Both the position numbers and the translations under genes were made by a program. Under the pieces are notes generated by a model, which worked only from the letters and a program-made list of their open reading frames with translations, was not told where the DNA came from and did no database searches. From Rhodospirillales bacterium (GTDB lineage Bacteria; Pseudomonadota; Alphaproteobacteria; Rhodospirillales; Defluviicoccaceae): DNA of 32,160 bases. This document shows, in pieces, positions 16,717 to 24,687 of this stretch (positions are counted from its first letter, which is position 1; each line of letters begins with the position of its first letter). The stretch spans positions 1 through 32,160 of the forward strand of contig JAEULG010000239.1 in NCBI GenBank assembly GCA_016793875.1, read 5' to 3'.

Positions 16717-16742
16717 CCGACCCCCTCGATCCTTGCGGCCGC

Positions 16743-16768
16743 GCCGGACGATCACCGCGTCGTCCGGC
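16743..16768. terminator. Hairpin between convergent pgk and hemF
   Basis: GCCGGACGA and TCGTCCGGC form a perfect 9-base stem with an 8-base loop, 26 bases after the pgk stop and 44 bases from the hemF stop. A second inverted repeat, GTGGGG/CCCCAC (16773-16778 with 16792-16797), follows. Neither has a T-run. The position between two convergent genes supports a bidirectional stop. Confidence 0.45.
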
Positions 16769-16812
16769 CGGCGTGGGGACGCCAACAGCGCCCCCACAAC
16801 CGGCGAGCCGGC

Positions 16813-17697
16813 TCAGGGCCAGGCGACTTCCGGCGGCAGCGACATCAGCACCGCCTCGGCGTTGCCGCCGGTCTCGATGCCGAAACGGGTGCCGCGGTCC
16901 CACAGCAAGTTGAACTCGACGTAGCGGCCGCGCTTGATCAGCTGCGCGCGCTTTTGTTCGGCGGTCCACGGATCGCCCATCCGGCGGCGGACGATCGCCG
17001 GGTAGGCCTCGAGGAAGGCAACGCCGACGTCGCGGACGAAGCGGAAGTCGGCCTCGGCGTCGGGACTCGCTAACTCGTCGAAGAAAATTCCCCCCACCCC
17101 GCGCGGCTCACCGCGGTGCGGCAGCCAGAAGTACTCGTCGCACCACGCCTTGAAGCGCGGCCAGTGCTCCGGGTGCGCCGCCTCGCAGGCCGCGCGCAGG
17201 GCGCCGTGAAACACGGCGGTATCCTCGGCCACGGGAAAGACGGGGGTCATGTCGGCGCCGCCGCCGAACCAGTGGTGGCTGGTGACGATCATCCGCGTGT
17301 TCATGTGCGCCGCCGGCACCAGCGGCGAGCGCGGGTGGACGACGACGGAGATGCCCGCTGCCCAGAAGCGGCCATCGGCAGCAGCGCCGGGGATGCGGGC
17401 GCGAAACGCCTCCGAGAACACGCCGTCGACGACGGAGACGTTGACCCCGGCCTTCTCCAGGACGGATCCGCGCAGGATCGACATCACGCCGCCGCCACCG
17501 CCCGGCCGATCCCAGACCTCGCGCTGAAAGCGCGCCGGGAACGGCCCCTCCCCGGCCGATCCCTCCCCGGCGGCGATGGCCTCGATGGCCTCGAACGCCG
17601 CCACCAGGCGGTCGCGCAACTCGCCAAACCACGTCGCGGCTCTGGCTCGCAGCGCCTCTTCCGGGAGCGGTAGGGTGCCGGCAGGATCAGGCAGCAT
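16813..17697 (-). CDS. hemF: Oxygen-dependent coproporphyrinogen III oxidase
   Basis: Decarboxylates coproporphyrinogen III to protoporphyrinogen IX using O2, in haem and chlorophyll synthesis. The 294-residue length is usual. Conserved blocks are GGGGGVMSILRG, ISVVVHPRSPLVPAAHMNTRM, SHHWFGGGADMTPVFP (catalytic His region), CDEYFWLPHRGEPRGVGGIFFD, and near the end KRGRYVEFNLLWDRGTRFG. The frame continues open upstream, but residues there are unlike HemF; the ATG at 17695-17697 gives a family-like start. This start lies inside the last codons of the upstream isomerase gene (11-base overlap), indicating coupled translation. Use of HemF implies growth with oxygen; no oxygen-independent HemN is in the window. 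Confidence 0.97.
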   Translation of the reverse strand: MLPDPAGTLPLPEEALRARAATWFGELRDRLVAAFEAIEAIAAGEGSAGEGPFPARFQREVWDRPGGGGGVMSILRGSVLEKAGVNVSVVDGVFSEAFRARIPGAAADGRFWAAGISVVVHPRSPLVPAAHMNTRMIVTSHHWFGGGADMTPVFPVAEDTAVFHGALRAACEAAHPEHWPRFKAWCDEYFWLPHRGEPRGVGGIFFDELASPDAEADFRFVRDVGVAFLEAYPAIVRRRMGDPWTAEQKRAQLIKRGRYVEFNLLWDRGTRFGIETGGNAEAVLMSLPPEVAWP

Positions 17698-18277
17698 GGC
17701 GGACGTGCCAGTCGAGCGCGTCTTCCAGGCGATCGTCACCCCAGAAGAGTTCGTCGCCGACGATGAAGCTGGGGGCGCCGAAGACGCCGAGGCGCTGCGC
17801 TTGTGCCGTCTGCGCCGCCAGGGCCTCCTTCGCTCTCTCGCTCTCCCCGGATGCCAGCAACGCCGCGGAGGGCAGGCCGAGCCCTTCGAGCAGGTCGACG
17901 ATGACGCCACGATCGGTGATGTTGCGGTCCTCCGCGAAATTGGCGTGGTAGACGGCGCGCACGAACGCCGGCAGCCACGGCTCGCCCGCCGCCCCGATGA
18001 CGATGCGGGCGGCGAGCCGGCCGTTGCGCGGAAAACGCGACGGCCGGAGCAGCGGAAGGCCATAGCCGGCGCAGCGACGCTCCAGGTCGCGCCACATGTA
18101 GCGGCCCTTCGCCGGCTGCAAATTGAAGGGCGAGTCGTTCCAGCCCTGCTCCGCGAAGATCGGCCCGAGCCAGAAGGGCCGCCAGTCGAGGGCGACGCCG
18201 TGGCGAGCGGCGGCGGCCTCGATGCGCATCGCTGCCGGATAGGAGTAGGTGCTGGCGAATTCGAACCAGAATTGCAT
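17687..18277 (-). CDS. 2-hydroxychromene-2-carboxylate isomerase-like protein (DsbA fold, GST kappa type)
   Basis: A 196-residue thioredoxin-fold protein of the HCCA isomerase group (COG3917). In naphthalene degraders this enzyme isomerises 2-hydroxychromene-2-carboxylate using glutathione; most chromosomal members have no proven substrate. The N-terminus FWFEFASTYSYPAA carries serines in the place of the DsbA CxxC, as expected for the isomerase and GST-kappa branch. FGAPSFIVGDELFWGDDRL near the C-terminus is the cis-proline region and closing helix. The ATG at 18275-18277 is chosen because 25 upstream residues do not match the fold. No aromatic-degradation gene is nearby, so a general glutathione-linked role is more likely. 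It overlaps hemF by 11 bases. Confidence 0.88.
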   Translation of the reverse strand: MQFWFEFASTYSYPAAMRIEAAAARHGVALDWRPFWLGPIFAEQGWNDSPFNLQPAKGRYMWRDLERRCAGYGLPLLRPSRFPRNGRLAARIVIGAAGEPWLPAFVRAVYHANFAEDRNITDRGVIVDLLEGLGLPSAALLASGESERAKEALAAQTAQAQRLGVFGAPSFIVGDELFWGDDRLEDALDWHVRHAA

Positions 18278-18383
18278 CACGGCGGTTATCCGAGCGTTCC
18301 GTTGGTGGCATCGACGGAGAGGGCCGCAGGCTAGCAGCGCTGTACCGGCCATGCCATAGCGGCGGCAATATCAGCGGGTAAAC

Positions 18384-18415
18384 ACCCCCGCGCCGGCAAT
18401 TTCCGGCGCGGGGGT
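18384..18415. promoter_or_regulatory. Perfect 13-base inverted repeat before the MFS gene
   Basis: ACCCCCGCGCCGG and CCGGCGCGGGGGT are exact reverse complements with a 6-base loop (CAATTT). The right arm ends 12 bases before the GTG start codon, next to the presumed ribosome binding site GCGGGG (18417-18422). No T-run follows on either strand. The site sits in the divergent gap between the isomerase and the transporter. It may be a leader hairpin affecting translation, or a protein-binding site. Confidence 0.55.
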
Positions 18416-18427
18416 CAGCGGGGATCG

Positions 18428-19888
18428 GTGGTGGAACGACGAGGCCGGACGGCAGCGGCAGAGGCAGAGGCGGTCGAGACCGACATCCCGGCGCGGCTCG
18501 ACCGGCTGCCGTGGAGCCGGTTCCACTGGCTGGTGGTCGTCGCGCTGGGCATCACCTGGATCCTCGACGGCCTCGAGGTCACCATCGCCGCGGCGCTGAC
18601 CGGTGCGTTGCAGGAGAGCCCGACCCTGCGCCTCACGCCATCGCAGATCGGCCTCTCGGCCAGCGCCTACCTCGCCGGCGCGGTCCTCGGCGCGGCGCTG
18701 TTTGGCTGGCTGACCGATCGCCTCGGGCGCAAGCGGCTGTTCAATATCACCCTCGGCGTCTACCTGGTGGCGACCGCCGCCTCCGCCTTCGCCTGGAACT
18801 TCCACAGCTTCCTGCTCTTCCGCTTCCTCACCGGCGCCGGCATCGGCGGGGAGTACACGGCTATCAACTCGGCGATCCAGGAACTGATCCCGGCGCGGAT
18901 GCGCGGCTGGACCGACCTCGCCATCAACGGCAGCTTCTGGGTCGGTGCGGCGATGGGCGCCGCCGGCTCGGCGGTCCTGCTCGATCCGGCCCTGTTCGGA
19001 GTGGATCTGGGCTGGCGGCTGGCGTTCGCCATCGGCGCCATTCTCGGCCTCGGCATTCTCTATCTGCGCCGCTTCATCCCGGAGAGCCCGCGCTGGCTGA
19101 TGACCCACGTCGGCGTCGATCAGGCGGAAGCCGTGGTCCGTGGCATCGAGCGGCGGGTGACGGCGGAGCGCGGGCCGCTGCCACCGCCGGAGCCGGTAAC
19201 CATCCGCGTCCGCACCCGCGGCAGCACGCCGCTGCGCACGGCCCTGGCGAGCATCTTCGTCACCTACCGCCGCCGGGCGATCCTGGCCTTCGTGCTGATG
19301 GTGGCGCAGGCCTTCTTCTATAATGCCGTGTTCTTCAGCTACGGCCTGATCCTGCGCCAGTACTACGCGGTGCCGGCCGATCGCATCGGCCTCTACCTGC
19401 TGCCGTTCGCCGTCGGCAACTTCCTCGGCCCGCTGCTACTGGGCCGGCTGTTCGACAGCATCGGGCGCAAGCCGATGATCGCCTCCACCTACGCCGCCTC
19501 CGGCGTGCTGCTGGCGGGAACCGCTTGGCTGTTCGCGACCGGTCTGCTCGACGCCCGCAGCCAGACCATCACGTGGATGGTGATCTTTTTCTTCGCCTCG
19601 GCCGCCGCCAGCTCGGCCTACCTCACGGTCAGCGAAAGCTTCCCGCTGGAGGTGCGAGCGCTGGCCATCGCGCTGTTCTACATGCTGGGAACGGCGACCG
19701 GCGGAATTGCCGGTCCGTGGCTGTTCGGCCGGCTGGTCGAGACCGGCACGCGGGGTGACATCGTCCTCGGATATCTGTTCGGCGCCGCCCTGATGATCGG
19801 CGCCGCCGTGGTGGCGCTGCTGCTCGGCGTCCGCGCCGAGCGCCGCCCGCTCGAAGCCGTCGCCGCCCCGCTGTCGCGCGCCGACTGA
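18428..19888 (+). CDS. MFS transporter, sugar/aromatic-acid porter type
   Basis: A 486-residue inner-membrane transporter with about 12 predicted helices. The loop 2-3 signature GWLTDRLGRKRLF and the helix 4-5 motif RFLTGAGIGGEYTAINSAIQE place it in the major facilitator superfamily near the sugar-porter and aromatic acid:H+ symporter branches. PESPRWLMTHVGVDQAE after helix 6 and GRLFDSIGRKPMIA in the second half support this. The substrate cannot be told from sequence. The start is GTG at 18428 or the adjacent GTG at 18431, with GCGGGG upstream; no ATG is near. It is transcribed divergently from the isomerase-hemF pair, with no metabolic gene beside it to hint at substrate. Confidence 0.92.
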   Translation: MVERRGRTAAAEAEAVETDIPARLDRLPWSRFHWLVVVALGITWILDGLEVTIAAALTGALQESPTLRLTPSQIGLSASAYLAGAVLGAALFGWLTDRLGRKRLFNITLGVYLVATAASAFAWNFHSFLLFRFLTGAGIGGEYTAINSAIQELIPARMRGWTDLAINGSFWVGAAMGAAGSAVLLDPALFGVDLGWRLAFAIGAILGLGILYLRRFIPESPRWLMTHVGVDQAEAVVRGIERRVTAERGPLPPPEPVTIRVRTRGSTPLRTALASIFVTYRRRAILAFVLMVAQAFFYNAVFFSYGLILRQYYAVPADRIGLYLLPFAVGNFLGPLLLGRLFDSIGRKPMIASTYAASGVLLAGTAWLFATGLLDARSQTITWMVIFFFASAAASSAYLTVSESFPLEVRALAIALFYMLGTATGGIAGPWLFGRLVETGTRGDIVLGYLFGAALMIGAAVVALLLGVRAERRPLEAVAAPLSRAD

Positions 19889-20251
19889 TCCCTTCTCGCC
19901 AATCCGCCGGCGGCTTCTCGTCCCACCTCCTGCCGGTTGCGTGGATAGATGCCGCCGGCAAGTTGAGAGGCTCCGCCTCCAGTGCGCTGCAGCCGGCGAG
20001 ATCGGGCTTTCCCGCTCACTTCTTTTGCACTATATGCTCCGACCTTGACGTTTCCATCTCGCAGTGGCGAACTCCGATGCCGCTCGGAAGCGGGAACCGG
20101 TCGACGGCGAGCGGTGGTCAACCACCCCCGCGTCGGTCGGCAGGGGATTGCGGGAAAAGATTCCGGGCGCACCCGCCGCGGCTCTCTGCTCTTGAATCAG
20201 GCGGAAGGGGCGGCTGGTCCAAGCCCTCGAAACGACCAACGAGGACCTTCC
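19889..20251 (+). other. Gap before petABC, with a weak promoter candidate
   Basis: 363 bases without a credible gene; open frames here are short extensions of petA or shadows. A TATATG at 20031-20036 lies 17 bases after TTTCCC (20008-20013) in a locally AT-richer patch, the best promoter-like pair I see for petABC, though its -35 match is poor. The petA ribosome binding site GAGGA is at 20241-20245. Confidence 0.4.
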
Positions 20252-20806
20252 ATGGCAGAAACGGTGGCAACCTCTCCTCCACATATGGACGAAGGGGAGA
20301 CACGGCGCGACTTCCTTCTGATCGCAACCGGCGTCGTCGGCGCGGTTGGGGCCGGTCTGGCGGTATGGCCGTTCATCCACAGCATGAACCCCGCCGCCGA
20401 CACGCTGGCGCTGGCCTCGACCGGTGTGAACCTGGCGCCGGTCCAGGTGGGCCAGCGCATCACCGTCGTCTGGCGCGGCAAGCCGGTGTTCATCGACCAC
20501 CGGCCGGAAGCGGACATCAAGGCCGCCGCCGACGTCGACCTCTCGAAGCTGGTCGATCCGGAGCCTGACAGCGCCCGGGTGCAGAAGCCCGAGTGGCTGA
20601 TCGTCGTCGGGGTCTGCACCCACCTTGGCTGCATTCCGCTGGGCCAGAAGAGCGGCGAGAACCGCGGCCCCTATGGCGGTTGGTTCTGCCCGTGCCACGG
20701 ATCCATGTACGACACCTCCGGCCGCATCCGCCAGGGTCCGGCACCGAAGAACCTCGTCGTGCCGCCCTATCAGTTCACCGCCGATACCACCATCAAGATC
20801 GGCTGA
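20252..20806 (+). CDS. petA: Ubiquinol-cytochrome c reductase Rieske iron-sulfur subunit
   Basis: Carries electrons from ubiquinol to cytochrome c1 within the bc1 complex. The 184-residue protein has a twin-arginine-type N-terminus ([20 protein letters not shown]) serving as uncleaved membrane anchor, with the head domain in the periplasm. The 2Fe-2S ligands are in CTHLGC (Cys122, His124, Cys127) and CPCHGS (Cys146, Cys148, His149); Cys127 and Cys148 form the usual disulfide. [14 protein letters not shown] near the C-terminus is the conserved Pro loop. GAGGA at 20241-20245 precedes the ATG. It is followed after 11 bases by cytochrome b. Confidence 0.97.
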   Translation: MAETVATSPPHMDEGETRRDFLLIATGVVGAVGAGLAVWPFIHSMNPAADTLALASTGVNLAPVQVGQRITVVWRGKPVFIDHRPEADIKAAADVDLSKLVDPEPDSARVQKPEWLIVVGVCTHLGCIPLGQKSGENRGPYGGWFCPCHGSMYDTSGRIRQGPAPKNLVVPPYQFTADTTIKIG

Positions 20807-20817
20807 GGATCGGAGCC

Positions 20818-22089
20818 ATGGAAGCGCCAACCTGGAAGAATCCGGTGATCGGCTGGATCGATCGGCGGCTGCCCATCTTCACGATGATGCAGCACGACCT
20901 GGTCGATTACCCGACACCCAAGAACCTGAACTACTGGTGGAATTTCGGCTCACTGGCGGGCATCGTGCTGGTGATCATGATCGCCACCGGCGTCGTGCTG
21001 GCGATGCAGTATACGCCGCATGTCAACCATGCCTTCGAGAGCGTCGAGCGCATCATGCGCGACGTCAACTACGGCTGGCTGCTGCGCTACCTGCATATGA
21101 ACGGGGCGTCGATGTTCTTCATCGTCGTCTACATCCACATGTTCCGCGGCCTCTACTACGGCTCGTACAAGGCGCCGCGCGAGTTGCTGTGGATCATCGG
21201 CGTCTTCATCCTGCTGGCGATGATGGCGACGGCGTTCATGGGCTACGTGCTGCCGTGGGGGCAGATGAGCTTCTGGGGTGCGACCGTCATCACCAACCTG
21301 TTCTCCGCCATTCCGCTGGTTGGTGAATATATCGTCACTTGGCTGTGGGGCGGCTTCTCGGTCGACAACGCCACCCTCAACCGCTTCTTCTCGCTGCACT
21401 ACCTGATGCCGTTCGTCATCTTCGCGCTGGTGTTCCTGCATCTGGTGGCGCTGCACACATCGAAGTCGAACAACCCGCTCGGCATCGACGTCAAGGGGCC
21501 GCAGGATACGATCCCGTTCACGCCCTACTATACCGCCAAGGACATGTTCGGCCTCGGCGTGTTCATGATCGTCTACCTTGGCTTTGTCTTCTTCGCGCCG
21601 AACTTCTTCGGCGAGCCGGACAACTACATCAAGGCGAATCCGATGGTGACGCCGCCGCACATCGTGCCGGAATGGTACTTCCTGCCGTTCTACGCGATCT
21701 TGCGGGCGATTACCTTCGATCTGTTCTGGGGACTGATCCCGGCGAAACTGCTGGGCGTCATCGCCATGTTCGGCTCGATCATCGTCCTGGTGTTCCTGCC
21801 CTGGCTCGACCGCTCGCCGGTGCGCAGTGCCCGCTTCCGCCCGATCTACAAGCAGTTCTTCTGGATTTTCCTCATCGACTGCTTCCTGCTGGGCTATGCT
21901 GGCGCCAACCCACCGGAAGGCTACTTCGTCATCCTCGGGCAGGTCGCGACCGCCTACTACTTTGCTCACTTCCTGATCATCATCCCGCTGCTGGGCTTCC
22001 TCGAGCGGCCGCGTCCGCTGCCGGCCTCGATCAGCGCCGCGGTGACCGCAAAGGGCGCGGGCGTTCCGGCACGGAGTGCTGCCGAATGA
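20818..22089 (+). CDS. petB: Ubiquinol-cytochrome c reductase cytochrome b subunit
   Basis: The membrane core of the bc1 complex, holding two b hemes and both quinone sites. The 423-residue length fits a full bacterial cytochrome b with eight helices. Heme ligands are His93 and His107 in helix B and His194 and His208 in helix D, each pair 14 apart, which is the bc1 rather than b6f spacing. The Qo-site PEWY is at 284-287. GGAG lies 2-6 bases before the ATG at 20818. The frame is open farther upstream across petA, but that is overlap. The 3' end overlaps petC in an ATGA junction. Confidence 0.98.
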   Translation: MEAPTWKNPVIGWIDRRLPIFTMMQHDLVDYPTPKNLNYWWNFGSLAGIVLVIMIATGVVLAMQYTPHVNHAFESVERIMRDVNYGWLLRYLHMNGASMFFIVVYIHMFRGLYYGSYKAPRELLWIIGVFILLAMMATAFMGYVLPWGQMSFWGATVITNLFSAIPLVGEYIVTWLWGGFSVDNATLNRFFSLHYLMPFVIFALVFLHLVALHTSKSNNPLGIDVKGPQDTIPFTPYYTAKDMFGLGVFMIVYLGFVFFAPNFFGEPDNYIKANPMVTPPHIVPEWYFLPFYAILRAITFDLFWGLIPAKLLGVIAMFGSIIVLVFLPWLDRSPVRSARFRPIYKQFFWIFLIDCFLLGYAGANPPEGYFVILGQVATAYYFAHFLIIIPLLGFLERPRPLPASISAAVTAKGAGVPARSAAE

Positions 22090-22850
22090 AGAAGATCCTG
22101 GCCGCAACGGCCCTTGCCGCCGCACTGTGGGCGCCCGCTGCGGGCGCGTCCAGCGAGGCCCCGACGCCTCCGTCCGTCGAATGGAGCTTCAACGGTCTGT
22201 TCGGCACCTTCGACCGGGGACAGCTGCAGCGCGGCTATCAGGTCTATGCCGAGGTCTGTCATTCCTGCCATGCGCTGTCGCTGATGGCGTTCCGCAACCT
22301 GCAGCAGATCGGCTTCAGCGAGGAGCAGGTGGCGCAGCTGGCGGCGCAGTTCGAGGTGCAGGACGGGCCGAACGACGAGGGCGATATGTTCATGCGCCCG
22401 GCCCGGGCATCGGACCATGTGCCGTCGCCATTCGCCAATGAGCAGGCGGCCCGCTTCGCCAACAACGGCGCCTATCCCCCGGACCAATCGCTGATCGTCA
22501 AGGCGCGTAAGGGTGGTTCCGACTACATTCACGGCATCCTGGTCGGCTACCGTGATCCGCCACCGGAGGGGGTCACCCTCAACGAAGGCATGCACTTCAA
22601 CGACTACTTCCCCGGTCACCAGATCGCCATGGCGCCGCCGCTGTCAGATGGCCGTGTCGAGTATGCCGACGGCACCGAGGCGACCCTGGACCAGCAGGCG
22701 AAGGACGTCACCGCCTTCCTCACCTGGGTCTCCGAGCCCACCCTGGAGGAGCGTCGGCGGCTCGGCATTTCGGTCATCCTCTTCCTCATCGTGCTGACCG
22801 GCTTGCTCTACGCGCTGAAGCGCCAGATCTGGTCCGACGTCGACCACTGA
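22086..22850 (+). CDS. petC: Ubiquinol-cytochrome c reductase cytochrome c1
   Basis: The periplasmic heme subunit that passes electrons from the Rieske protein to soluble cytochrome c. The 254-residue precursor has a signal peptide ending near AGAS (residues 19-22), heme site CHSCH (58-62), the distal ligand Met182 in HQIAMAPPL, and one C-terminal membrane anchor (about 226-245, [17 protein letters not shown]) followed by a short basic tail. It starts within the petB stop (ATGA), so petABC is a tightly coupled operon. Two strong hairpins follow. Confidence 0.97.
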   Translation: MKKILAATALAAALWAPAAGASSEAPTPPSVEWSFNGLFGTFDRGQLQRGYQVYAEVCHSCHALSLMAFRNLQQIGFSEEQVAQLAAQFEVQDGPNDEGDMFMRPARASDHVPSPFANEQAARFANNGAYPPDQSLIVKARKGGSDYIHGILVGYRDPPPEGVTLNEGMHFNDYFPGHQIAMAPPLSDGRVEYADGTEATLDQQAKDVTAFLTWVSEPTLEERRRLGISVILFLIVLTGLLYALKRQIWSDVDH

Positions 22851-22858
22851 CGCCGCGT

Positions 22859-22929
22859 TGCCGCCGGGTACCGCCCGGCGGCACAGGATCGTCCTGTTCC
22901 AGGAACGGCCGCCCCTCCGGCGGCCGTTC
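22859..22929 (+). terminator. Two hairpins after petC
   Basis: The first has a perfect 10-base stem (22859-22868 with 22874-22883, TGCCGCCGGG/CCCGGCGGCA). The second has a perfect 11-base stem (22903-22913 with 22919-22929, GAACGGCCGCC/GGCGGCCGTTC) with a 5-base loop and ends in GTTCTGCC. GC-rich stems closing with a few T residues are common terminators in high-GC proteobacteria. They most likely end the petABC transcript. Confidence 0.6.
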
Positions 22930-23048
22930 TGCCATCTCCGGCACCCGCTCCGCGCCGCCCTCCTGCACCGGGCGCGAGGGCCACAGGCTTCGGTGCCACT
23001 CCCGCAGCATCGGGCGCGACAATCCGCTTCTGCAATGGATTACGACAG

Positions 23049-23080
23049 TGGATTTGCTTCGCTGCGCTGGCAATGACGAG
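23049..23080. repeat. Degenerate copy of a dispersed GGATTGCTTCGC...GCAATGACG-type repeat
   Basis: TGGATTTGCTTCGCTGCGCT followed by GGCAATGACGAG resembles the short intergenic repeat seen in many proteobacterial genomes (GGATTGCTTCGC then a GC-rich middle then GCAATGACG). A second, poorer copy (GTGGATTTGCCTCTGCGC, ending in AATGAG) lies at about 23137-23166. This is recognition from memory; genome-wide copies would have to be counted to confirm it. The rest of the 345-base gap from petC to 23195 holds only hairpins. Confidence 0.45.
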
Positions 23081-23104
23081 CTTGCGAGGCATGCGAGCGG
23101 CCAC

Positions 23105-23143
23105 GAAAAAAATCCACCGCCGGGTCCGCCCGACGGTGGATTT
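23105..23143 (-). terminator. Rho-independent terminator of the di-heme oxidoreductase gene
   Basis: On the minus strand a 15-base stem (23143-23129 with 23124-23110, one mismatch, 4-base loop) is followed directly by a run of T (the A-run at 23105-23112 on the plus strand). This is a classic intrinsic terminator, 53 bases after the stop of the gene at 23196. It is the clearest terminator in the window. Confidence 0.8.
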
Positions 23144-23166
23144 GCCTCTGCGCACCCTGAATGAGT

Positions 23167-23192
23167 CTGGCGCCCTGGGGCGCGGGCGCCAG
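23167..23192 (-). terminator. First hairpin after the di-heme oxidoreductase stop
   Basis: CTGGCGCCC and GGGCGCCAG form a perfect 9-base stem with an 8-base loop, 3 bases beyond the stop codon of the minus-strand gene. It has no T-run and precedes the stronger terminator at 23105-23143. It may protect the 3' end or add to termination. Confidence 0.4.
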
Positions 23193-23195
23193 GAA

Positions 23196-24470
23196 TCAGA
23201 GCGAGCCGAGGAACGAGAGCAGCAGGCTCTTCTGTTTGGCGTCTAGACCGTTGTAGCGCGCCCGCACCGGCGCCGCCTGACCACCGTGGCGACTGATCGC
23301 ATCTTCGGAGGTGAACGACAGGCCGTCGTGCATCAGCCGGTTGCGGGTCCGCAAGCCCCACAGCGGCGCCGTCCGCATCTGCCGGGCGGTCACGGAAACT
23401 TCCGGTACCGGCGCGCCCTCGGTGATCGGCAGCACCGGGATGCCGTCCCCGGTGCCAACGTCGTGCAGCATAAAGTCGCTGTAGGGGTGGATGACCTTGT
23501 TGCCGAGGGCGGCGCTGACGACGAACTTGCCGCCATTCAGCACCGTATTCGCCGGTGCCGTCACCATCGTCGGCGTGTGACAGACGTTGCAGCCGGTGGC
23601 GTTGAATACCTGTTCGCCGGCCCGGACCGCCGCGCTGATCGGACCGCGCGCCGGCGCCTTGGTGGCGCGCATGAAATCGGCGAAGGCGATGATATCGACG
23701 CCGTCGTCTTCCGGATCGGCGACATGGTCGTAAGCCTTCACCGACTTGCCATCGGAGGTGTTCTCCTCCGGAAACAGCGGACTGGTGATGCCCATCTCGT
23801 TGAGGTAGGCGTCGGCAGCGAACGACTCGAGGCTGGCGTGCTGGCTCTTCCAGCCGAACCGGCCGATGCGATTGAGCCCCGCGGCCTCGAGCACCGGCAC
23901 GGCGATGGCATTGCCGCGCAGGGCGGGCGGTTGCGCCCGCTGGATCGCCAGTAGCGTTTCGTCCGCCACCGCCTCGACGAAGCCGTCGCCGAGGGTGTTG
24001 GTGGACACCCGCAGCGTGGCGACGTTGTCGGTGTAGGCGGGCCGCTCCACCAGATCCGCATAGGTCGCCCGCGAATGAATGAGCGTGCCGCCCGCCGACT
24101 CGAAGAAGCCTCGCTTGCCCTGGCGTCCGGTCCGCAGCTCGGCAATCTGGCTGGCACCGCCCGTGACCACGCTCTGGTGGCACTCGCGGCAACTCTGCGC
24201 GTTGTAGACGGGGCCGAGCCCGTCGGTGTCGACTTCAGTGTCCTCGAAAAGAAACCGGTTGTCGTTGAACGACCGCCGCGCAACGACGTTGTCGGAGTTC
24301 AGCGACTGGAAGGGCGGCCCCTGCACGGTATGACCGTTGGTGAGGTTATCGTAGCCGGTCGGGGCTTCGGTCGGCGGTGCGGTGTTCTCCTGCGCCCGGC
24401 CGAGGCCGGGCGCAGCGGCAACGGCCACCAGCACGCCGACAATGGTTAAAGCAGCTCGTCTTTTCGACAT
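23196..24470 (-). CDS. Di-heme oxidoreductase, DUF1111/MauG-like (COG3488)
   Basis: A 424-residue periplasmic di-heme protein of the DHOR family (often labelled thiol oxidoreductase), distantly related to di-heme cytochrome c peroxidases and MauG. A cleavable signal peptide ends near GRA-Q (residue 26). Heme sites are CRECH (94-98) and CNVCH (294-298). Family blocks include SFNDNRFLFEDTEVDTDGLG before heme 1, GRFGWKSQHASLESF, and TAPLWGLRTRNRLMHDGLS near the C-terminus. Activity is unproven for most members. The ATG at 24468-24470 has GAGAGGT four bases upstream. The gene stands alone: the imelysin-type iron-uptake genes that accompany many homologues are absent, and petABC is convergent 345 bases away. 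Confidence 0.93.
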   Translation of the reverse strand: MSKRRAALTIVGVLVAVAAAPGLGRAQENTAPPTEAPTGYDNLTNGHTVQGPPFQSLNSDNVVARRSFNDNRFLFEDTEVDTDGLGPVYNAQSCRECHQSVVTGGASQIAELRTGRQGKRGFFESAGGTLIHSRATYADLVERPAYTDNVATLRVSTNTLGDGFVEAVADETLLAIQRAQPPALRGNAIAVPVLEAAGLNRIGRFGWKSQHASLESFAADAYLNEMGITSPLFPEENTSDGKSVKAYDHVADPEDDGVDIIAFADFMRATKAPARGPISAAVRAGEQVFNATGCNVCHTPTMVTAPANTVLNGGKFVVSAALGNKVIHPYSDFMLHDVGTGDGIPVLPITEGAPVPEVSVTARQMRTAPLWGLRTRNRLMHDGLSFTSEDAISRHGGQAAPVRARYNGLDAKQKSLLLSFLGSL

Positions 24471-24532
24471 TTGACCTCTCTCCGCCAAATAGATCCAAAC
24501 AAGACAGTTGTGGGTGTTCTGCATCGAGAAGC

Positions 24533-24687
24533 CGCGATCACCCCCTGCCTTAATACTAACCGGGTCCGCCTTTCCTCATTACGGGCAGACCTATAGTGAT
24601 CGCGCCCCCACTGTGGTGCGTGCTCGATAGAATCACCATCTAATAATGCTTATTCATGTCGTGGTGATAGTATTGAATCACCACCTA
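24533..24687. promoter_or_regulatory. Cluster of dyads and repeated half-sites in an AT-richer gap
   Basis: Three patterns occur within 155 bases. GTGGTGAT-N8-ATCACCAC is a perfect inverted repeat at 24661-24684. GAATCACCA-Y-CTA appears twice as a direct repeat (24630-24642 and 24675-24687, one difference). CGCGATCAC (24533-24541) is an exact inverted copy of GTGATCGCG (24596-24604). ACCTATAG also occurs twice, near 24589 and 24683. The block lies 63-217 bases upstream of the di-heme oxidoreductase start and about 450 bases upstream of the efflux operon. It looks like a multi-site operator; the regulator is not in the window. Confidence 0.5.

Noticed and set aside
20950..22125. 391-codon minus-strand open frame
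   Set aside because: Antisense to cytochrome b; rich in Asp, Glu, Arg, His and Gln with no hydrophobic core.
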